Assembly: GCA_009103225.1 (NCBI GenBank)
Contig: RHPI01002910.1
Span: forward strand, 40,377 to 88,376
Direction: 5' to 3'
Source: Chlorokybus atmophyticus
Lineage: Eukaryota; Streptophyta; Chlorokybophyceae; Chlorokybales; Chlorokybaceae
Length of the DNA stretch: 48,000 nt
The translations under genes and the position numbers were made by a program. The notes beneath the pieces were generated by a model that worked only from the letters and a program-made list of their open reading frames with translations, did no database searches and was not told where the DNA came from. Every line of letters begins with the position of its first letter. Within the stretch, counting starts at the first letter, position 1. This document shows, one piece after another, positions 20,760 to 31,259 of this stretch.

Positions 20760-22421
20760 AGTATGGCCTCTTGAGCTCCTTATAAGGTGTCAGTGGCTGT
20801 CGAGGCAACCTCGTCATAGGCTTGCCGTAGTGAGCGAAGGAAGGCGTCCAACCAGAACAACATGGTGCCGAATGCAAACAGAGGGACTGCGGGGTAATTG
20901 GTGACTAGCCAAGTCTCTAGTCTTGCTTGAGCTGCATTGCCACCTTCTCCCATCCCTAGCATCCGTCTCAAGCCAATGCCTTCTTGTCGGTGTAGCATGG
21001 TTGCTTGTCGCAACAGGGCTGTACAAAGTTGCTGTTCTCCGATCGAGCCTGCTCCATCCCGTTGTGTACACCCTTGTGGTGTGAGGTAGCCCCTTCCTTG
21101 GATCTCGTTGATCGTCAGGCAAGTCTTCCAACAAGATGGGTAGCAGCGGGGCGATCACCCCCTGGTTTGTTGGGCCAGCGCCCTCGCCTGGTCAATGTCG
21201 GGCTCACCGACTAGAGGTGTCGTGCTGAACAATGGGCCAGCGACTGTTGGTTGAAGAACGAGAGCGCGAGCAATGGCAAGGGCTTGCACTCTTGCATGAA
21301 TTGCTGCAGTTTGGTCCTGTCGCCAAGTAAACGCCTGTTCCAGAGCGGTGTAGCGCTCATGAAGTCGAATGGTATTGAGGGGCCTCAATGCTTCGCTGTC
21401 ACCCAACGGTATGTCGGCTGCTTAGCGATCAGCGATGTGCTGCTGTATGTTGGGTTGCCGGTCCCAATATGTGTCCAGCGGGCTTGGCTCATATGGTTCA
21501 GGTCGGACCGGTGCGGGCTGGTGTAGCGCAGTCTGCATGTTGTTATGCAGAGTCCAGAACAGCTGTAGTGCCAACTTCAGTACAGCGGGTGTTCTGACCA
21601 CAAAGACGCGGTCTCGCATGGGAGGCGCCGTGCCAGCGAGGAATTCATCCTCCAGTTGCCACTGAGTCTGTTCTGGTTGGGTGTGATATTCAGGTAGTGG
21701 GAAGACTCAGTCACTGCTTTTTAAGCGTGTTTTGTGCTTCCCTCCGCGCCCAAAAGCAATGCTAGTGGATCTGCTCCACGCATGATGGTCTCCCATGCAC
21801 GCTCAGCTTGCTGACCTTGCGGGAGCTTGAGTGATGTCGAGGGCGGGCCATGTAGCTGCGCGTGTCGCTACAATGGCAGCGGGCTCGACAATGGCACTAC
21901 CGGTGGTGGCGAGAGTGTCGCTCAGTGGCGCGAGAGTCGTCTCAATGCTCGCTGACACAGGTGGTCCTGCAGCTGGAGCAGGACCGGTGCGACTTGCTGC
22001 CGCAGGGTCGGTGACTGCGGTGGCTGTCATCAGCGTACCCACCAGTGTTGTAGTCACGGTGCTCACTGATGTACCCACTTTTGGTGCAACTGGAGTAGTT
22101 GCTGCTGACGTTGACGGAGTCAACATCATAGCCGGTGTAGCTGTTGCTGCTGGTGCAGCACCACTGGTGGCTTTTGAGGAGGTAGCTGCTGACGATTTTG
22201 CGGCTTCCCCTCGAGCTCGTCGAGATGGTTGAACGTGCTGGTGTCTCTCGGGCGCTTCGGAGCCATCATTGCCCATCGGCCAGAGTAGCAGGCACGGTAG
22301 TTCTGCTCCTTGTTCCTCCAAGCATGCCATACGCGCCATGAGGGCAGCGATATGGTCATCAGCTGGCGGGTTGGTTGAAGCCTTGGCGGCAACAGCAGCA
22401 GCGCGCGGACGTCATTCCAGT

Positions 22422-22438
22422 CATAGTAGCACCATACG
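22422..22438 (+). repeat. hAT left terminal inverted repeat
   Basis: CATAGTAGCACCATACG, preceded by target duplication ATTCCAGT at 22414-22421. Confidence 0.95.
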
Positions 22439-22714
22439 ACTCATTTTAGGTAAAAATACGCTTTAATACTAGTATACCAAGCAGCATTTGTCATACCACT
22501 CGAATACGGCCTAAAATACGACTTTTAGGGTTATATATGGTGTTTAATGAGATATTTTCGATTCTAATGACTTTCTACTTGCAAACCCTTATTCCACCGC
22601 CTTGGAACGCAACAGACATTCTCCTAGCGGCGGTCTCCTTGGCGTGGGCGGCGGTGGCGACGGGATTGTCTTACTTGCCCTGCTTCCACAGACGCCTTGC
22701 AAGCAAGATATTCT

Positions 22715-23125
22715 CTCACTGTCACACACGCACGCACCCACACAGTTAGTCTACCTCCCTCTCTCTCTACCTCTCTCACACACGCACATACACACAATCA
22801 GTTCATCTCTCTCTCCCTCTCTCCCTCTCATAAACGCACATGATTGCGCGTGTGCATGCAGTCCAGACTGACTGCTCTCCCTCTCTCACTCTCACACACG
22901 CACGCATACACACAGTCAGTCTACCTCCCCCTCTCTCTGTCACACATGCACATACAGGCAGTCTATCTCTCTCTCCCTCTCTCACTCTCACAAACGCACA
23001 CACACAGTTAGTCTCCCACTCTCCCTTTCTCCCTCTCACACACGCACGCACAGTCAGTCTACCTCCCTCTCTCCGTCTCTCCCTCTCACATACGCACATG
23101 CACACGCGCATTCAGTCCGCCTCCC
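22715..23125. repeat. CT/CA minisatellite inside the hAT 5' region
   Basis: About seven imperfect units of roughly 55-65 bases, each with a CTCTCACACACGCACGCA-like half and a CAGTCAGTCTACCTCCCTC-like half. It ends about 30 bases before the transposase ATG at 23159, so it probably lies in the leader or promoter of the transposase. Confidence 0.85.
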
Positions 23126-23158
23126 CCTCTCTCTATTTACTGAGCACTGACGCGCGCA

Positions 23159-25328
23159 ATGTGCAGACGCTGTGTCATGAAGGGTGAGGAGTGGAAGCAT
23201 GTGCTGGTCATGAGCACTTCCGCCAAAAACTCGCAAGTTGAATGCTTGTACTGCAAGAAGACCTTCTGGGGAGGAGCCAGCCGCATCCGTGCGCATCTGC
23301 TTGGTGACAAGCCAACGGTTGGCGTGTCTCCTTGCACGGAGTGCCCGGAGCAGGTTAGCGCTGTCATACGCAGCCTTGAAGATGAGGCCGTGAAGGCTCA
23401 TACCAAGCGGCGCAAAGTGAACCGATTAGACGTGCTGTCGTAAGAAGGTTGGTGCTTCATTGTTGCACATGCAAGCAAGAGTTGCCAACACTCAACACAC
23501 ATGCATGCTCATTATGCATTGTCACAAGCAGGTGCAGGCACAAGCGCAGCCAGAACCCAAACCCAAACCACTATCCCACAAGGCTTCAATCGAACGAACA
23601 AGACTGATGTTGATCGCGCCATAGCTCGTTTCTTTTATGCTAACAGCATACCTTTCACCGCTATTAGATCACCGTTTTTGAAGGAGGCAGTTGCAGCAAT
23701 TGCCTCCTTTGGTCCTAGTTACACTTTGCCTGGCTACAACGCACTGCGCACTACTTTGCTTGAGGAAGAATGCAAAGAGTTGGGGGAGCAGTTGAGTTAG
23801 CAACCTTACACATCACTACATCAGACTTGAAGCATGAGATCACTTATTGGATAGATTGTGATGATAACAAGTGGTGCGAATAGGTGGAGACCAGCATACT
23901 CTCAACACTGCCAACCACGGGCTGCACTGTGACTAGTGATGGTTGGACGGATGTGCAGAATCGCCCGTTGCTCAACACTTTGGCGGTGTGCCCCAAAGGT
24001 GCTGTGTTTTTGGAAGGTGTCAACACTCAAGGACATGTCAAAGACGCTCCATATGTAGCTGCTCAGATCATCACCGCCATCAAAAAGGTGAGTCTTTCAA
24101 CTTGTCATTGTTGTAAGGCTTGTGCTTATGTGTATGGGAACGTGTGAATGACTGGTTGCATGTGCAGGTTGGGCCCGAGAATGTGGTCCAGGTCTGCACC
24201 GATAGTGCGGCGGTGTGTCGTGCAGCCGGAGACCTCGTCAACAAGGAGTATCCACATATCACGTGGGCACCATGCACGGCTCATTGTCTGGACCTGTTAC
24301 TGGAAGATCTTGACGAGTTGGCATGGATTTCGGGGCCAATAGGTGAAGCCAAGCAAATCTTGAAGTTCATCACCAACCATCACCGGAGCAATGCCATCTT
24401 TGAGGCTAAAGCGCAGCTGAAGTTGCTGAAGCCAGGCGACACGAGGTTTGGCACCAACTTCTTGATGCTGCAACGTCTTGCGGAGGTGAAAGATGCACTT
24501 GAGGCCACCGTTGTGGATCGGGAATGGAAGGCTTGGGTAGAGTCATCAAGGGCACTCTCAGAGACCGCGGACAAAGTGCGTTCTCTCGTGTTATCATCAT
24601 CATTCTGGAAGGCGTTGGAGCTGGTGGTCAAACTTACAGAACCCATTATGAAGCTGCTGCGGCTGGTTGATGGCAACAAGCCCGTGGTCGGCAAGGTGTA
24701 TGTCAACATGTTTGAGATTGGTGCACACATCAGCAACATGGGGTTGAGCAACATCAAGGCCAAGGAGGTCCGCGACTTGTGGCGAGCCAGATGGGAAATG
24801 CTGCACACAAATCTACACTCGGTCGGGTACGTGTTAGATCCGGAGTTTTGGGGTAAGGAGCAGCGCAGCAACAGTGAAGTCATGTCAGGGTTCTATGATG
24901 TGCTTGAGTGCATGCTACCAAACGTGGCAGATCAGACGGCCGCTGTACAGCAACATGCGGCCTACTGCAACCGTGACGGGTTGTTCGGGCGTCCATTTGT
25001 CATTCAAGCTGCGTCTACCATGGCCGCCCATGCGTGGTGGCTTGAGTTTGGAGGTGGCACACCTCAGTTGCAGACCGTGGCAGTCCGCACCCTCGCTCAG
25101 GTCTCATCCGCATCATCCTGTGAGCGCAACTGGTCCAAGTATGACTTCATCCACAGCAAGAAGCGTAACAAGCTGCTCCCTGCGTGTGCTGAAGACTTTG
25201 TGTATGTCCACAGCAACCTGCACTTGCTACGCCGAGTGCAAGCAGTGGTCTACGAAGAAGACTTTGTACCATGGGTAGAGGAGTCTAGTGATGAGGAAGA
25301 CTTCCCTGCGCAACTGTCTGATGATTGA
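23159..25328 (+). CDS. hAT transposase (BED finger, DUF659, hAT dimerisation)
   Basis: Cuts and joins the transposon ends. Exon 1 from ATG 23159 encodes a BED zinc finger (VECLYCKKTFWGGASRIRAH, C-x2-C with a later HL pair). The piece about 23530-23797 has the FFYANSIPFTAIRSPF start of the DUF659 region. About 23885-24087 gives TGCTVTSDGWTDVQNRPLLN, with the first catalytic Asp. The long last exon, 24169-25328, gives VVQVCTDSAAVCRAAG (second Asp) and TWAPCTAHCLDLLLEDL (C-x2-H), and ends with the dimerisation motif LAQVSSASSCERNWSKYDFI, whose Glu is the likely third catalytic residue. The last intron (GTGAGT..CAG) is clear; the splice joins between the first three exons were not resolved. No stop was seen inside the domains, so the enzyme may be intact. 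Confidence 0.9.
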
Positions 25329-25548
25329 CATGTCTTGTAGTTGCTGTTGTAGTGTGATATAGTTGACAAGATCTGCATTGTTCAACATGTGATGCATCGT
25401 GCGCATATGTGACACTATGCGTGTGCACTTCGCGTTGTTTCTATACACACACATATTGCAAATCGTATGCTTTCGTATTATCGAATCTTGCCTGATAGGA
25501 TACTATCAAATACTCGTATACTCTGAAGCTGAAAGCATACTCGTATAC

Positions 25549-25565
25549 CGTATGGTGCTACTATG
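25549..25565 (-). repeat. hAT right terminal inverted repeat
   Basis: Exact reverse complement of the left repeat, followed by ATTCCAGT at 25566-25573. Confidence 0.95.
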
Positions 25566-25573
25566 ATTCCAGT

Positions 25574-26878
25574 CCCTTGCGCTGAGGAGGGCGATTCTTC
25601 AACCTGTAGCCTTGCTCTTCCTTGCGAGCGTTGGCGTAGTTGTTGGTGTTGTTATGGCCTCCGGTATGGTTGCTGTTGTAGCCACCAGAGTTGTTGCCGT
25701 TGTGGCCTCCAGTGTTGTTGCTGTTGTAGCCACTAAAGTTGTTGCCGTTGTAGCTGTTTGCGGGTCTCAACTCAGGGACCTTGAGCCAGCAGATTGACTC
25801 CAAGTGGCCTGTCTTATGACAGTAGTCGCAGACCAGAGCTGACTACTCTTCGGTGCACTTCTTTTTGTAGTGCCCATGCCATCCACAGCAATGACACAGC
25901 ACAGGGGCAGGCAAAGCAGTATGCGCTGACCGTTTTCCTTTATCGCGTGCTGGTGGAGCGTCCCGGCCATTCGCGGCGAGGAGGCTCGGCAGTTGTGCTG
26001 TTTAAAAAGCTTCCTTGAGCGTGTAGCCAAGGGGCCTGCTGTAGTTCAAGGTAAGGCGTGTCGACTCGCTCAGGGTGGCATCCAACTCATTGACATATAC
26101 CACTGCAGCAGTCTCGTCACTGACAATCTTGTAGTCAGTGTCCTTCAACAGCCCTTCCAGTCTGGAGTACAATCGTAGAGGGTCCTCGTTGGGCTTGCGT
26201 TGGAACCCCCTCAACTCCTCCACTTTGCTAGTGGTCTGCGGTGGGAAGGTGCGACGAAGCAGCGTATAGATCCTTGAGGGGAGAGTCAGAGATGGCAGCA
26301 CCTACAGTGATGGCTAGTGCGCGCAGTGCGACTGACCCGAGGGCGAAAGCACTGCCTCCCGCACGAGAGCCAGGTGTTGCCCAAGGTAGAGGTGTGCCCA
26401 CCTCAACGGCTGCAGTTCGCTGTTCTTCAAGGATAGCAGCAGAACGGTCCAGGATCCGGGCCCGTCGCGCGGCCGTCTTGATCTCAATCTCTGCAGGGGT
26501 CAGGTTGACGATCACCGACTCAGGTTCCTCCTCCTCTGCTCTGTCAATGGCTGCCGCTATGGACAACCCGGTAACTGCAGCGGGAGTGCTAGGTGGAAAA
26601 ACGACTGCTGGACTGTGCAGTGCCGCCGCCGCTATGGTGCTGGCGAGCTCACCATAACCATCAACTCGATGCAGTTCAGCAGCAGGCTTCCAGACATCAT
26701 GTGCTTCATGGTCCAGATACTGAGCAGCAATGTGGAAAGAAATCTCAGCCGAGTAGTCTTTGTTCTTCAGAGCCTGCTGTCGCATTTTGGAGTGGAACTT
26801 GATGATGAATTCATCCAGCGTGGTAGTGCCAGCACGTTTAGAACAGCGAAGGGACGTGGTTGAGCTAAAAGACTCCAT
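25574..26878 (-). pseudogene. retroelement gag remnant with two CCHC zinc knuckles
   Basis: Minus strand from ATG 26878: an N-terminal part with TTLDEFIIKFHSKMRQQALK, an Ala-rich middle, and a stop near 26228. A frame change leads to ELRGFQRKPNEDPLRLYSRL and NELDATLSESTRLTLNYSRP (capsid-like). After another change come two knuckles, CHCCGWHGHYKKKC and CDYCHKTGHLESIC, both C-x2-C-x4-H-x4-C, then an Asn/Gly/Tyr/His-repeat tail ending QRKGLE. Nucleic-acid binding is expected of the knuckles in the virus-like particle. At least two frame breaks make it a pseudogene. It was contiguous with the 18.4-22.4 kb remnant before the hAT insertion. Confidence 0.8.
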
Positions 26879-28020
26879 CTCGTAGTCGTCACTGTCGGAC
26901 GAGAGTGGGAAAGCTCAATGCCGATTAAGAGACAGAACGCGAGCCTCGCCTGCTACGATTATTGCTCCCGTCACTGGTCCGCTCGTAGGTGAGATTGGAG
27001 GTTAGGCTCCAGCTGCTGAGGTCACCCTCGTCTATTGGAGAGAACGGGGTGGGCCTGCTCATACAGCTAGTTTACAGGTTTAAGTGTATGCAGGGTAGAG
27101 TGTTTGTGCCCTACTGCCTGTTTCGATGCCGCTACCACTTACCACACTAGCGCTTGTGTGTGCACTATGTAATGACAGTGATAACGAATGCACAGGGATG
27201 TGTCCCCAGATACAGACTGCACTATTCGATGCAGAATGCAACGCACTCACTTGAGCAAAGAGGGTGACACTGGGAGTCACCAAGCCACTACTATAGGTAG
27301 TGCTGTTTACACAATTCTTTGCACGAGCGGAAAATGTGTTACACTGTTAAGTGAGGTGAATGAGCAAGCAACACGTGGATACCATGCCCTAACTGATGCC
27401 AACAAACACACTGTAACCAGGCACACCAAGCTTACAGCAATGCCAAGCATGATGCACACGAGCATGCACAGGCTCTCACACAGTGAGGGGGTTCTTGGTA
27501 ACCGGGATGGCGTGTTCGCAGTTCAAGTCGTTTTACAAGCTCTTAGCTTTCTCACTCACAGTGTCACCAGCTGATCCGGTGAACACTGTGCCTATATATA
27601 CAAGCCAAATCATGACTGCTCAAAAAATAAGTTAATGATCATATCAATCACCACTTGATATAGAACACAACTTATAAATGAACTCACATAACTGAACAGC
27701 TACGCGCGGTGCCTATGTAGGCTATGGTCGTGAGCTACTCTGAAGTCATGACCTAGCAACTGGTCAGTGACGCGCGCGCGCTGGTATGCTGGTAGGCCGG
27801 GCGCTGGTTTTAATGTAGGCATGCTCGATGAAGGCCGGTATGCGCGGGCACTAGGCATGACAATTTTGATGGAGATGGTAAGCCATTAACGTACTTAAAA
27901 CAAGGTTGCATTAGTTGATATCGCTTTTAAGGGGGCAATGCTTAAGCAGGTAGAACTCATCACGTAGCATTGCCTAAGGGGTTATTGACTCCTCCGCGGC
28001 ATTTCCACCATAAACGTACA
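26879..28020. other. no gene recognised; inverted repeat at 27557-27590
   Basis: About 1.1 kb between the gag remnant and the modular-protein exons. It contains a hairpin with 12-base arms (CACAGTGTCACC, and GGTGAACACTGTG with one extra base) around a 9-base loop, just before CCTATATATACAAG at 27591. No LTR or coding signal was recognised. Confidence 0.5.
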
Positions 28021-28104
28021 CCACACGGGCGGGCATCTATTAGGCTCGTCTTACAATCAAAAGTACCGCTACCACAGCCACAACAATAAAAAACATATTT
28101 GTAT

Positions 28105-30036
28105 CGACTCCAAAAGCGACCTGCCCATTGCAACCATCACCTACCCGCTAAATGGGGCCTCCTTTGTGGTCAACCAGGTTTTCAACTGCATGGCCCAAAT
28201 CGGACCGGCAGGAACAGTGGCATCTTGGCGCATCAACCAATTCCATCGCCTTAACATACACGTATCGTCGCAGTATTGCGTGTGCCATGTTCGAAAATAG
28301 CTGCATCACTAAAAGTTATTTGTTGCCAGGCCAACACTTGCCACACTCTCTGTCACCACCGCTAAAAATGTCTTAACGACGCGGCTGATTGTCATGGATC
28401 AGGCGTTGTACAACTATGCTCAGAACTGTGCCTTCCGGTGCGGTAACTTCCACGTCCGTCAACTTTACCCATTCCAAGGTATCTTTCAGCAGACCTGTTT
28501 GTGCATTGCAGCACATGTTTTCAAATTGCGGCAACGTTTGCATATATGCGCACACACACACACGCGGTTGCTCTCCCTTTGTATCACAATGGACCGCTCA
28601 ATGACTTGCAATGACCAACAATGTTATGATATTGTGTTGCCAGTTGTCATGACTTATTAAAGCGTGCCTTCTAGATTGACAATCAGTGGGTAAGAAGATC
28701 CCCAGCCTACTCCATTCACCATTGTTGGGATTGCGGGTTCATCCATCATCATTGCTGCGCAAAGCCCGCAGACTCTTAACGGCGTGAGCTACAAGTTTGT
28801 GTGGTGGCAGGCAAGTTTGGTGTTAGCCATCAGAACAGCTGCGCATGTGTTGCTAGCTACGTGTTTCGCCCCTGGATCGTTGATGTCTGGCTAAGATTCT
28901 TTCGCAGACACCTACCTAACATGTGGGGTGTCTGCAGGACGGTAACGCTACTCGTGTCATAGTGAACCCGAATACGCCGTTCACATACACCGCAACGTTT
29001 CAGCCCGCATCCTTGCCATGGCTACCTCCACCCGCGCCACTTGCGTCTCCACCTCTAGCGTCCGAAACAAACCCATCACCCCCACCCCCGGAACCCGCAC
29101 CGCCTCCTTCGAGACCACCACCTTCAACAACCTCTTCACCACCACCTTCAAGACCATCATCCTCACCTCCACCTCCACGACCGAGCCCACCGCTGCCAAC
29201 ACCATCACCGCCACCTCCACAACCATCATTTCCACCTCATCCAAGCCCACTATTAGCAATCTGTTCACCACCATTGCCTCCTCTGAGCCCGCCGCCGCCA
29301 ACAACCTCATCACCATCGTCTCCACCAAGACCACCACCTCCACCGCCTTCTCTAAGCCCACCTCCCGCTCAATCGCCATTGCTTGCGTCCACGCCATGGC
29401 CACCTCCACCAACACCACGTGCTTCCCCTCCACCGCCATCAACAGCGTCATCACCGCCACCTTCGAGACCACCACCCCGAAGACCCCCGCCGCCCAAGAA
29501 GAAGTCCCCACCGCCTCCCCCTCGCCCGCATATCTGCCGCCCCCGACAGCTGTCCCTCACAGTCCGCCCCCGCCGTCGCCGCCAATTAGCACACCTGCAC
29601 TAACTGCAGGTCAGGATGATGACCGCAACACCACTGCATTTGGGGGGATGTGTAGTGACTCTGTCTGAGCATTGCCTCCTTTACACTTGTGTTGTGAACT
29701 GAGACTCCATGGTCGCGTACTTCATTGACGGACTTTGGCACAACCAACATCGTGCCAAATTTTTTCCCCGTTCCGCATACGGGGATGGCATGGTATTCAC
29801 GTTGTCTTCTGATGGCTGGGGCACAGTGCACACCGGCAACGGCTACAACTTATAAGGTTATGGTCTATGTGACTGATGTAGATAGGAGGCTTACTTTGTA
29901 TTGCAATGTGACTGTCAGCCTTGGTACCATAGTTGGTGCTGTTCATAGCAGCTTACCTTGTTTGGGTGTCGTCTGATGGTGGCAGGCTACAATCACATCA
30001 TCTTTGGTGGACCACCTGGAGATAAACCACCATATA
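28105..30036 (+). CDS. modular extracellular protein, upstream half (beta-sandwich modules and Pro-rich linker), interrupted
   Basis: Several exons with likely domain remains: IATITYPLNGASFVVNQVF (about 28.13 kb), like the start of a PKD/Ig-type beta-sandwich; TTRLIVMDQALYNYAQNC (28.38 kb); then IIIAAQSPQTLNGVSYKFVW and, after an intron, DGNATRVIVNPNTPFTYTATF. The last two pieces resemble the Y-F-x-x-W-x-DG module found at the end of secreted bacterial-type sugar dehydrogenases. Next is a Pro/Ser-rich linker (29.02-29.59 kb), like algal hydroxyproline-rich glycoproteins. Further pieces such as FFPRSAYGDGMVFTLSSDGW (29.76 kb) could be a lectin-like strand. Frames break repeatedly, no start was found, and a retroelement follows at 30037. 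It may be a pseudogene or a gene with a very long intron. Confidence 0.5.
29020..29590 (+). repeat. Pro-rich (CCACCx) low-complexity tract
   Basis: Degenerate CCACC/TCACC repeats read as PPPSPP-like units in the frame of the module before it, and as Thr/Ser-rich in the next frame. It is the kind of linker found in pherophorins and other algal wall glycoproteins. The open minus-strand frame over it is a shadow. Confidence 0.85.
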
Positions 30037-31228
30037 TGTAACAGCTTGGAGCATTTCCTGTATTCTATTGTACATGAAGCACTTGCTTTGCCTTTGTACT
30101 GGCTTAATAAAGGCTTCGGTAAAGCTTTACTAGGCCTTTTACGTTGGCTTTGCAACCGCGCGCGACTTCGCCTGCGACAAGCCCATCATCAGCTGCCGAC
30201 CTGCGACATGACAACCGCCGAGTTGTGACGTGACTGCCGCGGCACTGCCATGATGTGGCATTACACCTGACTAGACATGTGACTAATGCCGCGCTGTGCA
30301 GTGCCTTGTGATGCGGATTGCACAGCAGATGCCGCCGATGGACGATGACACGAGTGGCAGCAGCCTGCAGTTAAAAGAGTCCCTTGAATTTGGTAAAGTA
30401 TGATTGAAATGTCTGGTTATTAGCTTGCTTGGTTTTTATGCTTGTACATTTTTAAAACCCTGTGTAATACAACCAACAATACAACCAATTTTTGCTTTCT
30501 GCTCTCTGCTGTGAGTATGCTGGTGTATGGTTGAGAGAGGCGTGATCTAAGGCACACTGCTGCGTTCTTGCTTGGCGTGGGAAGTTGTCACGAATTGGGA
30601 AAAATTGTGGCAGACCTCACTCATGGTAATGTCTTTTACTACCATAGCGTAGTGGTCGGAGCCCAATTGTCACAATGGTAACGGAGATTGACGTCTTATG
30701 TTTAATTCCCGTAGAAGATTGAGGCAAAAACAAAACCATGGCAAAAACAAAACCATTTGGGGCGGCTTGCTCTAGGCTGGGCGCGGGATCATGACCTGCG
30801 CGCCGAGCCAGTTCAACCTAAGGCCGCGTGAACGGTCGCGCTGCGATGGCAGGTCGCGCGGTGAGGATGGCCGTTCGATCGTTCAGGACCGTTCGTGGGC
30901 CGGATGCAACAGGCCGCGGGCAGACCAATTGTGGTACGGCCGCAAATACGGTGACGTGGGCTAGTGCCTCACTGGATTATGAGGAACTCACGGGTTAAAT
31001 TGGGGAGGAAAGTCACGAATTGTGGCAGACCGCACTCATGGTAGTGTCTTTTACTATCATAGCCTAGTGGTGGGGCCCCAATTGTTACAGAAGTAGTAGT
31101 GTTCGCGTGCTCGAGGCGTGCGTGCTAGACGCGGGAGAGAGCAAGGTTTTGGTGTGAAGACTGTGCTCAGCTGCACACACGTGTTGTATGACTTGTGTGT
31201 TGTGTATGTGAGCACGAGCATCGTCACA
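30037..31228 (+). repeat. chromovirus 5' LTR, interrupted by a TRIM
   Basis: TGTAAC..GTCACA. 1192 bases, of which 504 belong to an inserted TRIM and 5 to its target duplication, leaving about 683, close to the 678 of the 3' LTR. It contains TTAATAAAGGCTT, a polyadenylation-like motif shared by both LTRs. Confidence 0.9.
30586..31089 (+). mobile_element. TRIM-B: second short-LTR non-autonomous retrotransposon
   Basis: LTRs at 30586-30674 (89 bases) and 31011-31089 (79 bases). They share ATTGTGGCAGACC, CACTCATGGTA and the CCCAATTGT.ACA end; the first has about 10 extra bases, GGGAAAAATTG-like, near its start. A primer-binding-like TGGTAACGGAG follows the first LTR and a purine tract GGGGAGGAAAG precedes the second. 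The target duplication is GAAGT (30581-30585 and 31090-31094), confirmed by the unbroken GGGAAGTAGTAG in the 3' LTR of the host chromovirus. The internal domain of about 336 bases has no convincing gene and is rich in GGTCGCGC-like words, as in TRIM-A. Confidence 0.9.
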
Positions 31229-31259
31229 GTGGTCTCGGAGCTCTTGGAAGGGTTGAGTT

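Larger units (their letters stand above)
18440..22413 (-). mobile_element. decayed LTR retroelement remnant, gag and protease region
   Basis: Minus-strand order, right to left: an Ala/Thr/Pro-rich stretch with a coiled-coil-like start (about 22.35-21.80 kb, ALMARMACLEEQG), gag-like pieces (HERYTALEQAFTWRQDQ at 21.3 kb; YPAVPLFAFGTMLFWL at 20.9 kb), then beyond an inserted TRIM, QRFTSLWARATTMLK and NNPTATWEGTLVREAA (19.7-19.4 kb), then an aspartic protease (19.07-18.65 kb). Frames shift and contain stops, so it is dead. No reverse transcriptase or LTR was found for it. Before the hAT insertion at 22422 it was contiguous with the gag remnant at 25574-26878, so the two may be one element or two fused ones. 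Confidence 0.75.
22422..25565 (+). mobile_element. hAT DNA transposon, complete-looking (3144 bp)
   Basis: Terminal inverted repeats of 17 bases (CATAGTAGCACCATACG at 22422-22438, its exact complement at 25549-25565) are bounded by an 8-base target duplication ATTCCAGT (22414-22421 and 25566-25573), the hallmark size for hAT. The interior holds a minisatellite and a transposase gene with BED finger, DUF659-like and C-terminal dimerisation regions. The ends are AT-rich. It is inserted into a minus-strand retroelement gag remnant. Confidence 0.95.

Noticed and set aside
22803-23111. Arg/Glu/Val/Cys-rich minus-strand frame
   Set aside because: Product of the CT/CA minisatellite in the hAT element.
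28981-29511. Long minus-strand frame over the Pro-rich tract, and the Thr/Ser-rich plus-strand frame at 29018-29668
   Set aside because: Shadows of a CCACC-type repeat that leaves several frames open. The frame continuing from the preceding module is the Pro-rich one.
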